From: JBBRHF01 sp038223055
GTDB lineage: Bacteria > Actinomycetota > Actinomycetes > JACCUZ01
Length of the DNA: 10,048 nucleotides
Direction of reading: 5' to 3'
Assembly (NCBI GenBank): GCA_038223055.1
Contig: JBBRHF010000161.1
Location: forward strand, 1 to 10,048
Under the pieces are notes generated by a model, which was not told the origin of the DNA, did no database searches, and saw nothing but the letters and a program-made list of their open reading frames with translations. Made by a program: the position numbers and the translations under genes. Shown here piece after piece: positions 1 to 6,318 of the stretch; the stretch's first letter is position 1; each line of letters begins with the position of its first letter.

Positions 1-148
1 GGGTATCTGCATCTAGGAGGGCGACTCGGTTGACGCTGTGCGAGATCTCGCGGAGAGCGTCATCGGAGCGTTCAGCACGAATGAGTACTTCGAGATGCAC
101 GTCGACGGTCTCACGCCGCAGGTCTAGATCTGACGCAGGCAGGAGCGA
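1..148 (-). pseudogene. Possible coding remnant running off the left edge, product unknown
   Basis: On the minus strand a frame stays open from a TGA at 149-151 to the window edge. Its translation looks protein-like, with alternating hydrophobic and charged residues around the motif RRETVDVHLEVLIRAERSDD and a later LREISHSVNRVALLDAD. There is no ATG in this frame; the only GTG, at 98-100, would cut into what looks like a continuous strand. I therefore read it as the end of a gene whose 5' part is lost. The pattern faintly recalls small C-terminal regulatory domains such as those of MgtC/SapB proteins, but that is a weak guess. The piece is too short for a family assignment. Confidence 0.3.
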
Positions 149-407
149 TCAGACCGAGATCCGCCGCTAGCGCTGTGATCTTGGTGTTGGTGCCGGACCG
201 AACCTCCGTCGATCTTTGTTGGTGACCCGGGCGTCGACACCAACCCCGACTCGACCCTGCACCCGGTCCAAACGGCCCGTGATCAACAGACCAGACGCTC
301 TGGTTGCCGGCTCTGCCGGCCTACTCTTGCTTGGTGCGTGGCTCGTCTGTGAGCGCGACGGCGGTCACGTCGTCCCGGTCGGGGTCCGGCCTCCGGTCGA
401 CGGGCGG
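149..407. other. Non-coding stretch downstream of the diguanylate cyclase gene
   Basis: I see no convincing gene here. A plus-strand frame from about 216 to 449 contains a short hydrophobic run, but it overlaps the end of the GGDEF gene and has no ribosome binding site. At 306-320 the sequence GCCGGC-TCT-GCCGGC could fold into a 6-bp GC stem about 90 bases past the GGDEF stop. It has no U-tract on the minus strand, so it is only a weak terminator candidate. Confidence 0.35.
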
Positions 408-1487
408 CTATTGGGCTATGGGGTGTTCGTGCCCGACCGACATGACTGATGCGGAGCCGCGCATGGCCTTTGCCAGGTACATCGCGTCGTCGGCATCGCG
501 CAGCAGCGCCATCGCTTCTGTTGTTGGGGAGTCCGTCACAGCGAACCCGATGCTGACATCGACCAACACACCCTGGCCGTTGACACCCCAAGATTCGGTG
601 GCGGCCGTGACCACTCGTGCGGCCATCCTTTCGGCGTCGCTGGCGCTTTTCAGGTCCTCGCACAGGATGACGAACTCATCGCCACCGAAGCGCGCCAAAG
701 TGTCGTCGGGGCGCAACACGCTTCCAATTCTGGTGCCGAGTTCGACTAACACTTGGTCACCGCCGTCGTGGCCGTGAGTGTCGTTGATGTCCTTGAAGTC
801 GTCAATGTCGAGATACATCACGCAGACCATCCCGGTGTGGCGGTGCAGTCGCGCCAGCGCCCGGCTGAGGCGATCGCTGAACAGGGCTCGGTTGGGCAGC
901 CCCGTCAACACGTCCGTGCGCGCGGAACGACGCAACGCGAGCACCGAGGCAGCCAGTTGACCCTGATAGTGCAGGATCGCGAGCACATCCGCCGAGAACT
1001 CACGCGCATGGGAATCGAAGATCGACACACTTCCCAGAACAACTCCACGGTCGACCAGCGGCACGCCCGCATAGGCACCGACGACGCCCTCGAGCACCAA
1101 CGGGTTCTGGAAATAGACCGGATGCGCCGCGGCATCAGAAACCAACAATGCCTTGCCCGTGTCCACCACCTCTGCGCAGAAGGACAATCCGTCCGGTACC
1201 GACGTGCAGGCCGCCCCGACACCGACCTCCGCCGGATAGGTCTGCAGGTCAGCCGTCACGATGTTCACGACCGCGATCGGTGAACCACTGGCCAGACGCA
1301 GTGTCTGCACCACAGCATCGAGATCAGGGTCACCCAGGTGGCCCGGCAGATCGGCCTCGGCAACGACCCGGAGCCGACGCGGATCGAGGACCCCCGTGAT
1401 CAGAGCACGGGTCGGGTCCGAGCCGGCAAACGATGAGATCGCCGACACGACCACAATGAACTCATCCCTAGCGCCAGGCCCCGACAT
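408..1487 (-). CDS. GAF-GGDEF diguanylate cyclase
   Basis: This 359-aa protein should make c-di-GMP from two GTP in the cytoplasm. Residues about 35-187 form a GAF-type sensor module; its entry, DPRRLRVVAEADL, is typical of bacterial GAF-GGDEF proteins. Residues about 190-340 form the GGDEF domain, opening with TDVLTGLPNR and carrying an intact active-site loop GGDEF at 268-272. The upstream RPDD (259-262) sits where the RxxD inhibitory site lies, five residues before GGDEF, so product feedback is likely. There are no membrane segments and no EAL domain. The ATG at 1487 is chosen because GAGGCG lies about 7 bases upstream and the protein sequence starts to look natural there. The frame stays open far upstream into an IS30 relic, which is not part of this gene. 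A TTG 24 bases upstream is the alternative start. The ligand sensed by GAF is unknown. Confidence 0.9.
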   Translation of the reverse strand: MSGPGARDEFIVVVSAISSFAGSDPTRALITGVLDPRRLRVVAEADLPGHLGDPDLDAVVQTLRLASGSPIAVVNIVTADLQTYPAEVGVGAACTSVPDGLSFCAEVVDTGKALLVSDAAAHPVYFQNPLVLEGVVGAYAGVPLVDRGVVLGSVSIFDSHAREFSADVLAILHYQGQLAASVLALRRSARTDVLTGLPNRALFSDRLSRALARLHRHTGMVCVMYLDIDDFKDINDTHGHDGGDQVLVELGTRIGSVLRPDDTLARFGGDEFVILCEDLKSASDAERMAARVVTAATESWGVNGQGVLVDVSIGFAVTDSPTTEAMALLRDADDAMYLAKAMRGSASVMSVGHEHPIAQ

Positions 1488-1512
1488 CAGGTGGCGCCTC
1501 GACGAGGCGATG

Positions 1513-1547
1513 GTCAAGACGTCAAGAATATAGTACCGCTGTGTCAA
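1513..1547 (-). promoter_or_regulatory. AT-rich promoter-like zone before the GGDEF gene
   Basis: Reading leftwards there is TTGACA at 1547-1542, TATATT at 1532-1527, TTGACG at 1525-1520 and TTGACC at 1518-1513. TATATT could serve as a -10 box placing transcription start just before the GGDEF gene. However, TTGACA is only 9 bases from it, too close to be its -35. The zone is conspicuously AT-rich and probably holds the promoter, but I cannot assign the boxes firmly. Confidence 0.3.
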
Positions 1548-1699
1548 CTTCGGCGCTGCGCAGCGGCGAATCTCGTCTCGAGGGCTTGAGGGTGAGAGGT
1601 TGTTTTTATGGGTCAAGTTCTGGCTGTTGTGGGCTCTTCGATTTTGAGGGGGAAGCAGGCGGGCGAATCCATCCGGTCGTCGCAACACCAGCTCATTAC

Positions 1700-2225
1700 G
1701 CTGCGCTTGACAGTAGCGCGGCGAGAGCCTGGCCTCGGCTAGTGTCTTCCAGTCGGATACGCATCCGCTCATCGTGGGGGTAGTCGAGCACGATCCGCCG
1801 CGAGATCTGCTCAGGGCTCCAGTGGTCGAGGCGGCTGAGCTTGCGCTGCAGGTGGACCTGCAGCGGCGGATGCAGCACGAGCTTGCTGGTCTTGGGCCTG
1901 CGTGCCCGCTTGTCAGCCTCGGCGTGCGCGACCGTCGCCCGCTACCGGGAGGGCTCGCCACCGCTGGCGTTGCAGCGCAGCTCCCGCTGATCGTGGCTGG
2001 GGACCGCTTCAGCCGTCGCGCGATCTCCCGCACCCCGACACGCTGGCCATGCAAGATCGCGACCTCCTCGCGCTCGGCCATCGACAGGTAGCGGCCAGTC
2101 GGCTCGGTGAGCTCCAGGCTGGGCACGGCGCCCCCGTGGCGGAACCATCGATGCCCGACCGTGCCCGACACGCCGACAGCGGCCGATGCCGCCTCGGTCG
2201 ACGGCCCCTTGGCGACCTGCCGCCC
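1700..2225 (-). pseudogene. IS30-family transposase N-terminal remnant, broken
   Basis: This is the N-terminal DNA-binding part of an IS30-type transposase, spread over two frames. It reads RQVAKGPSTEAASAAVGVS, then VGHRWFRHGG, ELTEPTGRYLSMAEREEVAI and a helix-turn-helix VGVREIARRLKRSPATIS. A missing base near 1985 shifts the frame, which resumes as RELRCNASGGEPSR. A TAG at 1942-1944 replaces what is usually a Tyr codon. The protein then continues as RATVAHAEADKRARRPKTSK and LDHWSPEQISRRIVLDYPHD before degenerating near 1700. The whole DDE catalytic domain is missing, and no terminal repeats or target duplications are visible. It sits directly after the HATPase stop and before the GGDEF gene, so the insertion probably split an older signalling cluster. 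It cannot encode an active transposase. Confidence 0.85.
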
Positions 2226-2279
2226 CCGAGGTCCACCTCGATCGACGCTCGCACAATCCGGGATTCGCGCCCGGCGCGA

Positions 2280-2696
2280 TCAGCAGGATGGCGTCAGGAT
2301 GGTGAGCTCGAACCACACGGTCTTGCCGGGTGCTTCGCCGCTGGAGTCGCTGCCCCAATCGCGGGCGATGCTCTGCACGAGCCAGATCCCGCGCCCGCCG
2401 AGATCGGTTTCGGTGACGTCGCGCTGCACCGGGAGCTCGACGGCGCCGTCGTGGACGCCGACACGAAGCAGACCGTCTTGCACCTCGATCTCTAGGTGTA
2501 CGACGCCCGAGCCGTGTTCCACAGCGTTGGCCATCAGTTCGGTAGCCAACAGGCTGGCTTCGTCGATGACCTGATCCGCGACGTCCCAACCCTCCAGCAG
2601 TGCGGCCAGAAACAAGCGCGCAGCGGGAATTGAGTCGACCCGGTGGGGTACCTTCGCGTCGGCGCTCAACGCCGGTGAGCCGGCTTCGTCATCCAT
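2280..2696 (-). CDS. RsbW/SpoIIAB-like ATP-binding anti-sigma regulator (HATPase_c_2)
   Basis: This 138-aa cytoplasmic protein belongs to the GHKL serine-kinase group that binds either a sigma factor or a STAS antagonist. The N-box reads ELMANAVEHG with Glu53, Asn57 and His61. The G1 box is the reduced actinobacterial form around Asp83 (VHDGAVELP), and GGRGIWLVQSIARDWG (100-115) is the G2 region. No other domain is attached, and the length is normal for the family. The ATG at 2696 is preferred because family members begin shortly before the first strand; no strong Shine-Dalgarno precedes it. A TTG at 2816 would add 40 unlikely residues. It follows the STAS gene on the same strand, the usual partner pair. 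No sigma factor gene is in the window, so its target is unknown. Its stop abuts the IS30 remnant. Confidence 0.85.
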   Translation of the reverse strand: MDDEAGSPALSADAKVPHRVDSIPAARLFLAALLEGWDVADQVIDEASLLATELMANAVEHGSGVVHLEIEVQDGLLRVGVHDGAVELPVQRDVTETDLGGRGIWLVQSIARDWGSDSSGEAPGKTVWFELTILTPSC

Positions 2697-2835
2697 GTAG
2701 GAATCGTCGCAGGACAACTGCGGGACGGGCCAGTCCCGGCGGCAGCATCCCGCAGAGGGAGGCCCCGATTGGGTGACCTGAGGTCGAGCCGCAGCCCCTC
2801 CCGAGCTCGCTGGCAATGCAGTCGCCGTTGGTCAT
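2689..2835 (-). CDS. Possible 48-aa linker ORF between the STAS and HATPase genes
   Basis: The ATG overlaps the STAS stop as ATGA, and the TGA lies inside the first codons of the HATPase gene (ATGGATGA). A ribosome could therefore pass through all three frames without leaving the message. The predicted peptide has no recognised motif and is rich in Gly, Cys and Pro, so it may only be a translational coupling device, or chance. I see no independent evidence that the product is functional. Confidence 0.25.
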   Translation of the reverse strand: MTNGDCIASELGRGCGSTSGHPIGASLCGMLPPGLARPAVVLRRFLHG

Positions 2836-3239
2836 CTGATCGGGGCCGGGCAATTGGTCTCCGACGTGTCGGTCGCGGCGGCCTGGGGCCAGTCGTCGGG
2901 AATCTGGTCGGTGAACTCCAACCGGCGCTGAAGGCCGCATACGGTCATCACCCGCAAGGCCATCGGAGTCGCTCGGCAGACCGTGAGACGCGTCCCATCC
3001 TTCATCGCGTTGCGCAGCCGCACAATGAAGTTCACCAGCGTCGACCCGGCGAAGGTCACCTCGGCCAGGTCGAGCCAGACGATGCTCGGGCCCGCCTGCA
3101 CCAGCGCGTCGTTCGCCTCGGTCAGCGCCGCGGAGCCCGACGGGTCGACGTCGCCGGCGATCCGCACGAAAGCGGTGTCCCGACGCTGGCGGACGACGAT
3201 GCTGATGGCGCCATCGCGCGCCAGCGGGTGAACTGTCAT
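2832..3239 (-). CDS. STAS-domain anti-sigma-factor antagonist
   Basis: This 135-aa protein has a single STAS domain spanning roughly residues 10-115. The core strand and helix read AFVRIAGDVDPSGSAALTEA, followed by IVWLDLAEVTFAGSTLVNFI. Family members release a sigma factor by binding the anti-sigma kinase, and are switched off by phosphorylation of a Ser in a DSSG motif. Here that site reads FAGSTL: Ser66 is kept and Thr67 follows, but the preceding Asp and the Gly are lost. The C-terminal tail (about 112-135) is polar and probably disordered. The ATG at 3239 has a poor GGGACGG-like site upstream. The neighbouring HATPase is the expected kinase partner. The altered phosphosite may mean weaker or different regulation, which is my inference. 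Confidence 0.85.
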   Translation of the reverse strand: MTVHPLARDGAISIVVRQRRDTAFVRIAGDVDPSGSAALTEANDALVQAGPSIVWLDLAEVTFAGSTLVNFIVRLRNAMKDGTRLTVCRATPMALRVMTVCGLQRRLEFTDQIPDDWPQAAATDTSETNCPAPIR

Positions 3240-3470
3240 ATTTGCCGTCCCGGAGAGCGGTCACCTCAAACCGGGGTCCCGGGCCGCGCCGCCGGTGGCT
3301 GCGCTAGACACCCCTAAAGGTACACCCGTCGGCCTGGAACAACCGACGTCGCTGCGGTCGTCGCGCAGGTCCTGCATGCGTCGTACGGCGCCGGCCGTTA
3401 CAGCGTCGGGCACGAATGCATTGTTCAGAAAGGGCAAATCCCCGTTCGGACGGGCACGCGTCTCCTGCCA

Positions 3471-3503
3471 GCTCTCCTCCCCACGCTTGGCGGGGAGGAG
3501 AGC
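3471..3503. repeat. Perfect 12-bp inverted repeat, strong hairpin
   Basis: GCTCTCCTCCCC (3471-3482) is exactly mirrored by GGGGAGGAGAGC (3492-3503) around a 9-base loop. After one mismatch, CC/GG pairing continues outwards. No U-tract follows on either strand, so a classic intrinsic terminator is unlikely. It lies 230 bases before the STAS gene and could be a 5' leader structure or an operator. Confidence 0.7.
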
Positions 3504-3782
3504 CGGTCAGCTCTCCCGGGAGGGCCGCGGTCGGAAGGCCGGCCAATCTTCCGGGGGGGAGAAGGACTCCGGCTTTCCGATAACGCCAGGATGGTGCATG
3601 CAGCCGCTCTTGTCAGCCCGGACCTTCGGCTTAGTACCGGTCGACGTCAGCCTTGGCGCGATCAGGTGGGAGATGCAGGAGGCGCTCATGGCGGCGCCGA
3701 CGAGCGGGTCGGGTCTGCTGCTGCTCCGTGGGTGAGCAAGGCCTGGCTCACCGCGGGCCAGGCCCCGCTGACGTCCAGGACC

Positions 3783-3843
3783 GACCCGGCGACCGGCGAC
3801 CCGGCGACCGGCGACCCGGCGACCGGCGACCCGGCGACCCGGC
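3783..3843. repeat. 15-bp direct tandem repeat, four copies
   Basis: GACCCGGCGACCGGC is repeated at 3783, 3798 and 3813. A fourth copy from 3828 carries one extra C near its end. The three full copies are identical, so expansion was recent or is ongoing. The unit length is a multiple of three, but no convincing gene contains it. Confidence 0.9.
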
Positions 3844-4035
3844 GTTGTCCGCCCCAGACTCCTTGATCGCCAAGCGTCGAATGCTTCCCGCGTGGTCAGG
3901 TGAACTCCAGTCCCCGCACCCTTGACGTCGTCGCACGGCGTCCGCTGCTGGAGCACTTGCTTGGCCCCGGCTCGACTGGGCGCACCAGGCCAAGCGTTAG
4001 GTGGCGCTGCCAGCGGATGGCCGCCGAACTGGTGG

Positions 4036-4041
4036 TAGCGT
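4036..4041 (+). promoter_or_regulatory. -10 box of a leaderless promoter for the BLUF gene
   Basis: TAGCGT fits the actinobacterial TANNNT -10 consensus and ends 6 bases before the ATG at 4048. Transcription would start at or next to the start codon, and no Shine-Dalgarno is present. No clear -35 is visible at the 17-base position. Confidence 0.5.
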
Positions 4042-4047
4042 AATCGC

Positions 4048-4467
4048 ATGGGTTTGTGCCAATTGATCTACTTTAGTGAGAGGCGGGATCTTGGCGCCGG
4101 TGGGATTCAGCCGATCCTCGACGCCAGCCGCGAGGCAAACCCCGAGTCCGACGTGACGGGCGTCCTCTTGTTCAACCAGCAGTACTTCCTGCAGCTTCTG
4201 GAAGGCAGCCGGCGCGAGGTCACCGCGACCTTCTGCCGCGTCGCGAAGGATCCCCGGCACGACAACATCGCGCTGATGTCCGTCCACGACATCGATGTGC
4301 GCGATTTCCCCACGTGGTCCATGGGCTATGTCCCCAGCACCTCGCCGGACGTGAACGCCGCGCTGCGGGAGTTCCTGCCGACGGAGGAGTTCACGCCCTG
4401 GCTGCTGTCCGCCTCGTCGGTTGTCGCCTTGATGAGGCGAGTGGGCAGCGCGGGGCGACTCGTCTAG
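4048..4467 (+). CDS. Short BLUF-domain blue-light photoreceptor
   Basis: This 139-aa protein is a stand-alone BLUF flavoprotein. Residues 1-95 form the FAD-binding domain. The key photochemical residues are all present: Tyr8 (LIYFSE), Asn31 in SREAN, Gln49 in YFLQLLEG, Trp90 and Met92 in FPTWSMGY. The region from about 100 is the helical cap through which short BLUF proteins contact partners. No enzymatic output domain is attached, so it must act through another protein. In the family such partners include response regulators, transcription repressors and c-di-GMP enzymes. The nearby STAS/HATPase pair and GGDEF protein are candidates by position only. The gene stands alone on the plus strand, convergent with aroQ, and appears leaderless. 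The BLUF assignment is firm; the output is unknown. Confidence 0.93.
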   Translation: MGLCQLIYFSERRDLGAGGIQPILDASREANPESDVTGVLLFNQQYFLQLLEGSRREVTATFCRVAKDPRHDNIALMSVHDIDVRDFPTWSMGYVPSTSPDVNAALREFLPTEEFTPWLLSASSVVALMRRVGSAGRLV

Positions 4468-4474
4468 CACCGCG

Positions 4475-4790
4475 TCAGGCAACCTCGGCCCGTTTGATCG
4501 TTCCGGCGCGACGGATGACTTTGCGGACCGCGGCGCCGGAGCGCTCGAACTCGGCTGTGACGCCGACCACTTCCTGGCGAGACCCATCGGCCTTAGCCCC
4601 CCCGCGCCCGCCAACTGCCCCCGGGCAGGCCGGCCGAAACCCGCCGCAACCCCTGCCCGCCCGGGGTCCCTGCAAGCTTCCGGCCCATCTCCGCGAACGA
4701 CTCGGCGACCGACAGCACGCTTCCGTAGTCGCTAAACGAACTCCGCGTCGCCTCCAGAGACCGCTCGGCTGGACGTGCCCGGCCTGGCCT
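4475..4790 (-). pseudogene. Frameshifted coding remnant downstream of aroQ, product unknown
   Basis: Two minus-strand segments have the codon bias of real genes but lie in different frames. The first, about 4790-4690, contains SSFSDYGSVLSVAESFAEMG and runs to a TAA at 4593-4595. The second ends at 4475 and contains DGSRQEVVGVTAEFERSGAA and VRKVIRRAGTIKRAEVA. They meet at a run of seven G (4597-4603 on the complement); removing one G would join them into one protein. I do not recognise the family. No good start codon is seen between aroQ and the first segment. A GC-rich inverted repeat (4622-4629 with 4652-4659) lies within it and might end the aro transcript, though it has no U-tract. It may be a decayed gene, or an intact one carrying a sequencing error. 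Confidence 0.4.
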
Positions 4791-4813
4791 GGCGAGCCGG
4801 AGCGACGGCCGGG

Positions 4814-5242
4814 TCAACGGCCGACCAGGGCGCGCAGCGCCAGCCGGTAGGAGTTCAGCCCGAACCCGGTGATCGACCCGGTGGCCACGCCGGCAACGAC
4901 CGAGCTGTGCCGGAACTCCTCGCGGGCAGCGGGATTGGTCAGGTGCACCTCGACCAGCCCGCCGGTCACCATCGCGCACGCATCGCGCAGCGCATAGGAG
5001 TAGTGCGTGAACGCCGCCGGGTTCAGCACCACCGGGCACCCCGCCGTCGCCGCCTCGTGCAGCCAACCCACCAGCTCGGACTCCGAGTCGGTCTGGCGCA
5101 CCTCGACCTCGAGCCCGAGCTCCTCCCCCGCCGCCGTGCAGGCCGCGACCAGATCGGCGTACGTCGAGCTGCCGTAGACCTCCGGCTCCCGCGACCCCAG
5201 CCGCCCCAGGTTGGGCCCGTTGAGCACCAGAACGCGAGTCAC
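4814..5242 (-). CDS. aroQ: 3-dehydroquinate dehydratase, type II
   Basis: This 142-aa cytosolic enzyme removes water from 3-dehydroquinate to give 3-dehydroshikimate, the third step of the shikimate pathway. It is the type II form, which assembles as a dodecamer. The sequence opens with VLVLNGPNLGRLGSREPEVY: Asn11, the flexible-loop Arg18 and the catalytic Tyr23 are in place. VVLNPAAFTHYSYALRDA supplies Asn74 and His80, and EVHLTN supplies Glu98 and His100. REEFRHSS supplies the substrate-binding Arg111. Length is normal for the family. The GTG start overlaps the aroB stop as GTGA, so the two are translationally coupled. It is the last recognised gene of the aro operon here. The pepQ/efp-type genes that often follow in actinobacteria are absent; a degraded frame and then a convergent BLUF gene come next. 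Confidence 0.97.
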   Translation of the reverse strand: MTRVLVLNGPNLGRLGSREPEVYGSSTYADLVAACTAAGEELGLEVEVRQTDSESELVGWLHEAATAGCPVVLNPAAFTHYSYALRDACAMVTGGLVEVHLTNPAAREEFRHSSVVAGVATGSITGFGLNSYRLALRALVGR

Positions 5243-6318
5243 GACAACACCTTCTCGTAGGCCGCCCGAAGCCACGCCGGATCCGGATCCGCGAGCACGC
5301 CGGGACGCGCCAGCCCGTCGAGGACCACGAACCGCAGCGCCGCGCCCCGTGACTTCTTGTCCACCCGCATCGCCTCCACCAGCTCGGGCCACCGGTCCGG
5401 GCGGTAGGACGTGGGCAGACCCAGCAACCCCAGCACCGACCGGTGCCGCCGCGCCACGCCGGGGTCGAGCCGCCCGGCGAGAACCCCAAGCTCGGCCGCG
5501 AACACCAACCCGACGGACACCGCGTCGCCGTGGCGCCAGGTGTAGCGCTCGACCTTCTCGATCGCATGGGCCAGCGTGTGGCCGTAGTTGAGGTGCTCCC
5601 GGCGACCCTGCTCGGTGAGATCCTCCCCCACGACGTCGGCCTTGACCTGGATCGCGCGGGTGACCAGCTCGGCCAGCGCCGGGGACGCGGGATCGACCGC
5701 AGCCAAAGGAGAACTCTCGATCAGGTCGAGCACGGTCGGGTCCGCGATGAAGCCGGCCTTGACCACCTCGGCCAGCCCGCTCACCAGATCGGCCCGCGGC
5801 AGGGTGGCCAGGAAATCCAGGTCGCACAGGACGTCCGTTGGCGGGTAGAAGGCACCGACGAGGTTCTTGCCCTGCGCGGTGTTGATGCCGGTCTTGCCGC
5901 CGACCGCGGCGTCGACCATGCCCAGCAGCGTCGTCGGCACCTGCACCACGCGCACTCCGCGCAACCACGTGGCCGCGACGAACCCCGCGAGGTCGGTCGT
6001 CGCCCCCCCGCCGAGGCCGACGACGGCGTCGCTGCGGGTGAACTCCCGCCGCCCGAGCTCGGTCCAGCACCGAGCCGCAACCTCGGCCGTCTTCGCCCCC
6101 TCGCCGTCTGGCAGCTCGATCCCGCACGGTCGTTCCACTCCGGCAGCGGACAGCTGAGAAACCAGTAGGGCTGCCGCCCCGGCCAGCGGCGGCGGGTGCA
6201 GCACGGCGACTTGCCGGGCGCCGGCCAGCAGCGCCGGGAGTTCGCCGGCAACACCCGTGCCGACCACCACGTCGTAGGGCGCCGCGCCGCCCACCCGGAT
6301 CCGGGCAGTGGCGCTCAC
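5239..6318 (-). CDS. aroB: 3-dehydroquinate synthase
   Basis: This 359-aa enzyme converts DAHP to 3-dehydroquinate with NAD+ and a divalent metal, the second shikimate step. The NAD-binding region shows VVGLGGGATTDLAGFVAATW (99-118) and PTTLLGMVDAAVGGKTGIN (128-146). GKNLVGAFYPP follows at 150-160. The metal ligands are Glu184 in GLAEVVKAGFI, His247 in NYGHTLAHAIE and His263 in WRHGDAVSVG. Arg and Lys residues around MRVDKKSRG (317-325) belong to the substrate site. The length matches the family, with no fusion or truncation. The GTG start at 6318 overlaps the aroK stop by four bases (GTGA), and the stop overlaps aroQ in the same way, so the middle of the operon is tightly coupled. Confidence 0.98.
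   Translation of the reverse strand: MSATARIRVGGAAPYDVVVGTGVAGELPALLAGARQVAVLHPPPLAGAAALLVSQLSAAGVERPCGIELPDGEGAKTAEVAARCWTELGRREFTRSDAVVGLGGGATTDLAGFVAATWLRGVRVVQVPTTLLGMVDAAVGGKTGINTAQGKNLVGAFYPPTDVLCDLDFLATLPRADLVSGLAEVVKAGFIADPTVLDLIESSPLAAVDPASPALAELVTRAIQVKADVVGEDLTEQGRREHLNYGHTLAHAIEKVERYTWRHGDAVSVGLVFAAELGVLAGRLDPGVARRHRSVLGLLGLPTSYRPDRWPELVEAMRVDKKSRGAALRFVVLDGLARPGVLADPDPAWLRAAYEKVLS

Larger units (their letters stand above)
3240..4047. other. Long intergenic stretch between the divergent STAS and BLUF genes
   Basis: No convincing gene covers these 808 bases. Reading frames on both strands give low-complexity Arg/Gly/Pro proteins. A minus frame between about 3509 and 3261, containing NNAFVPDAVTAGAVRRMQDL and ending 22 bases before the STAS ATG, looks mildly protein-like. 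It lacks an ATG at a sensible place, so it may be an old remnant. The stretch also holds a strong hairpin (3471-3503), a CTCCCGGGAG palindrome (3513-3522), a smaller stem CGGAAG/CTTCCG (3532-3553) and a 15-bp tandem repeat (3783-3843). It must contain the promoters for both flanking genes. Confidence 0.5.

Noticed and set aside
216..449. Plus-strand frame with a hydrophobic run (LVAGSAGLLLLGAWLV), possible membrane peptide
   Set aside because: Overlaps the end of the well-supported GGDEF gene on the other strand, has no ribosome binding site, and the rest is low-complexity Arg/Pro/Thr.
3783..3843. Tandem repeat considered as a CRISPR array
   Set aside because: The copies are directly adjacent with no spacers and only 15 bp long.
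3507..4049. Minus-strand frame of 180 codons across the tandem repeat, reading VAGRR repeats
   Set aside because: Low-complexity translation, no recognisable domain, and the repeat gives similar-quality frames on both strands.
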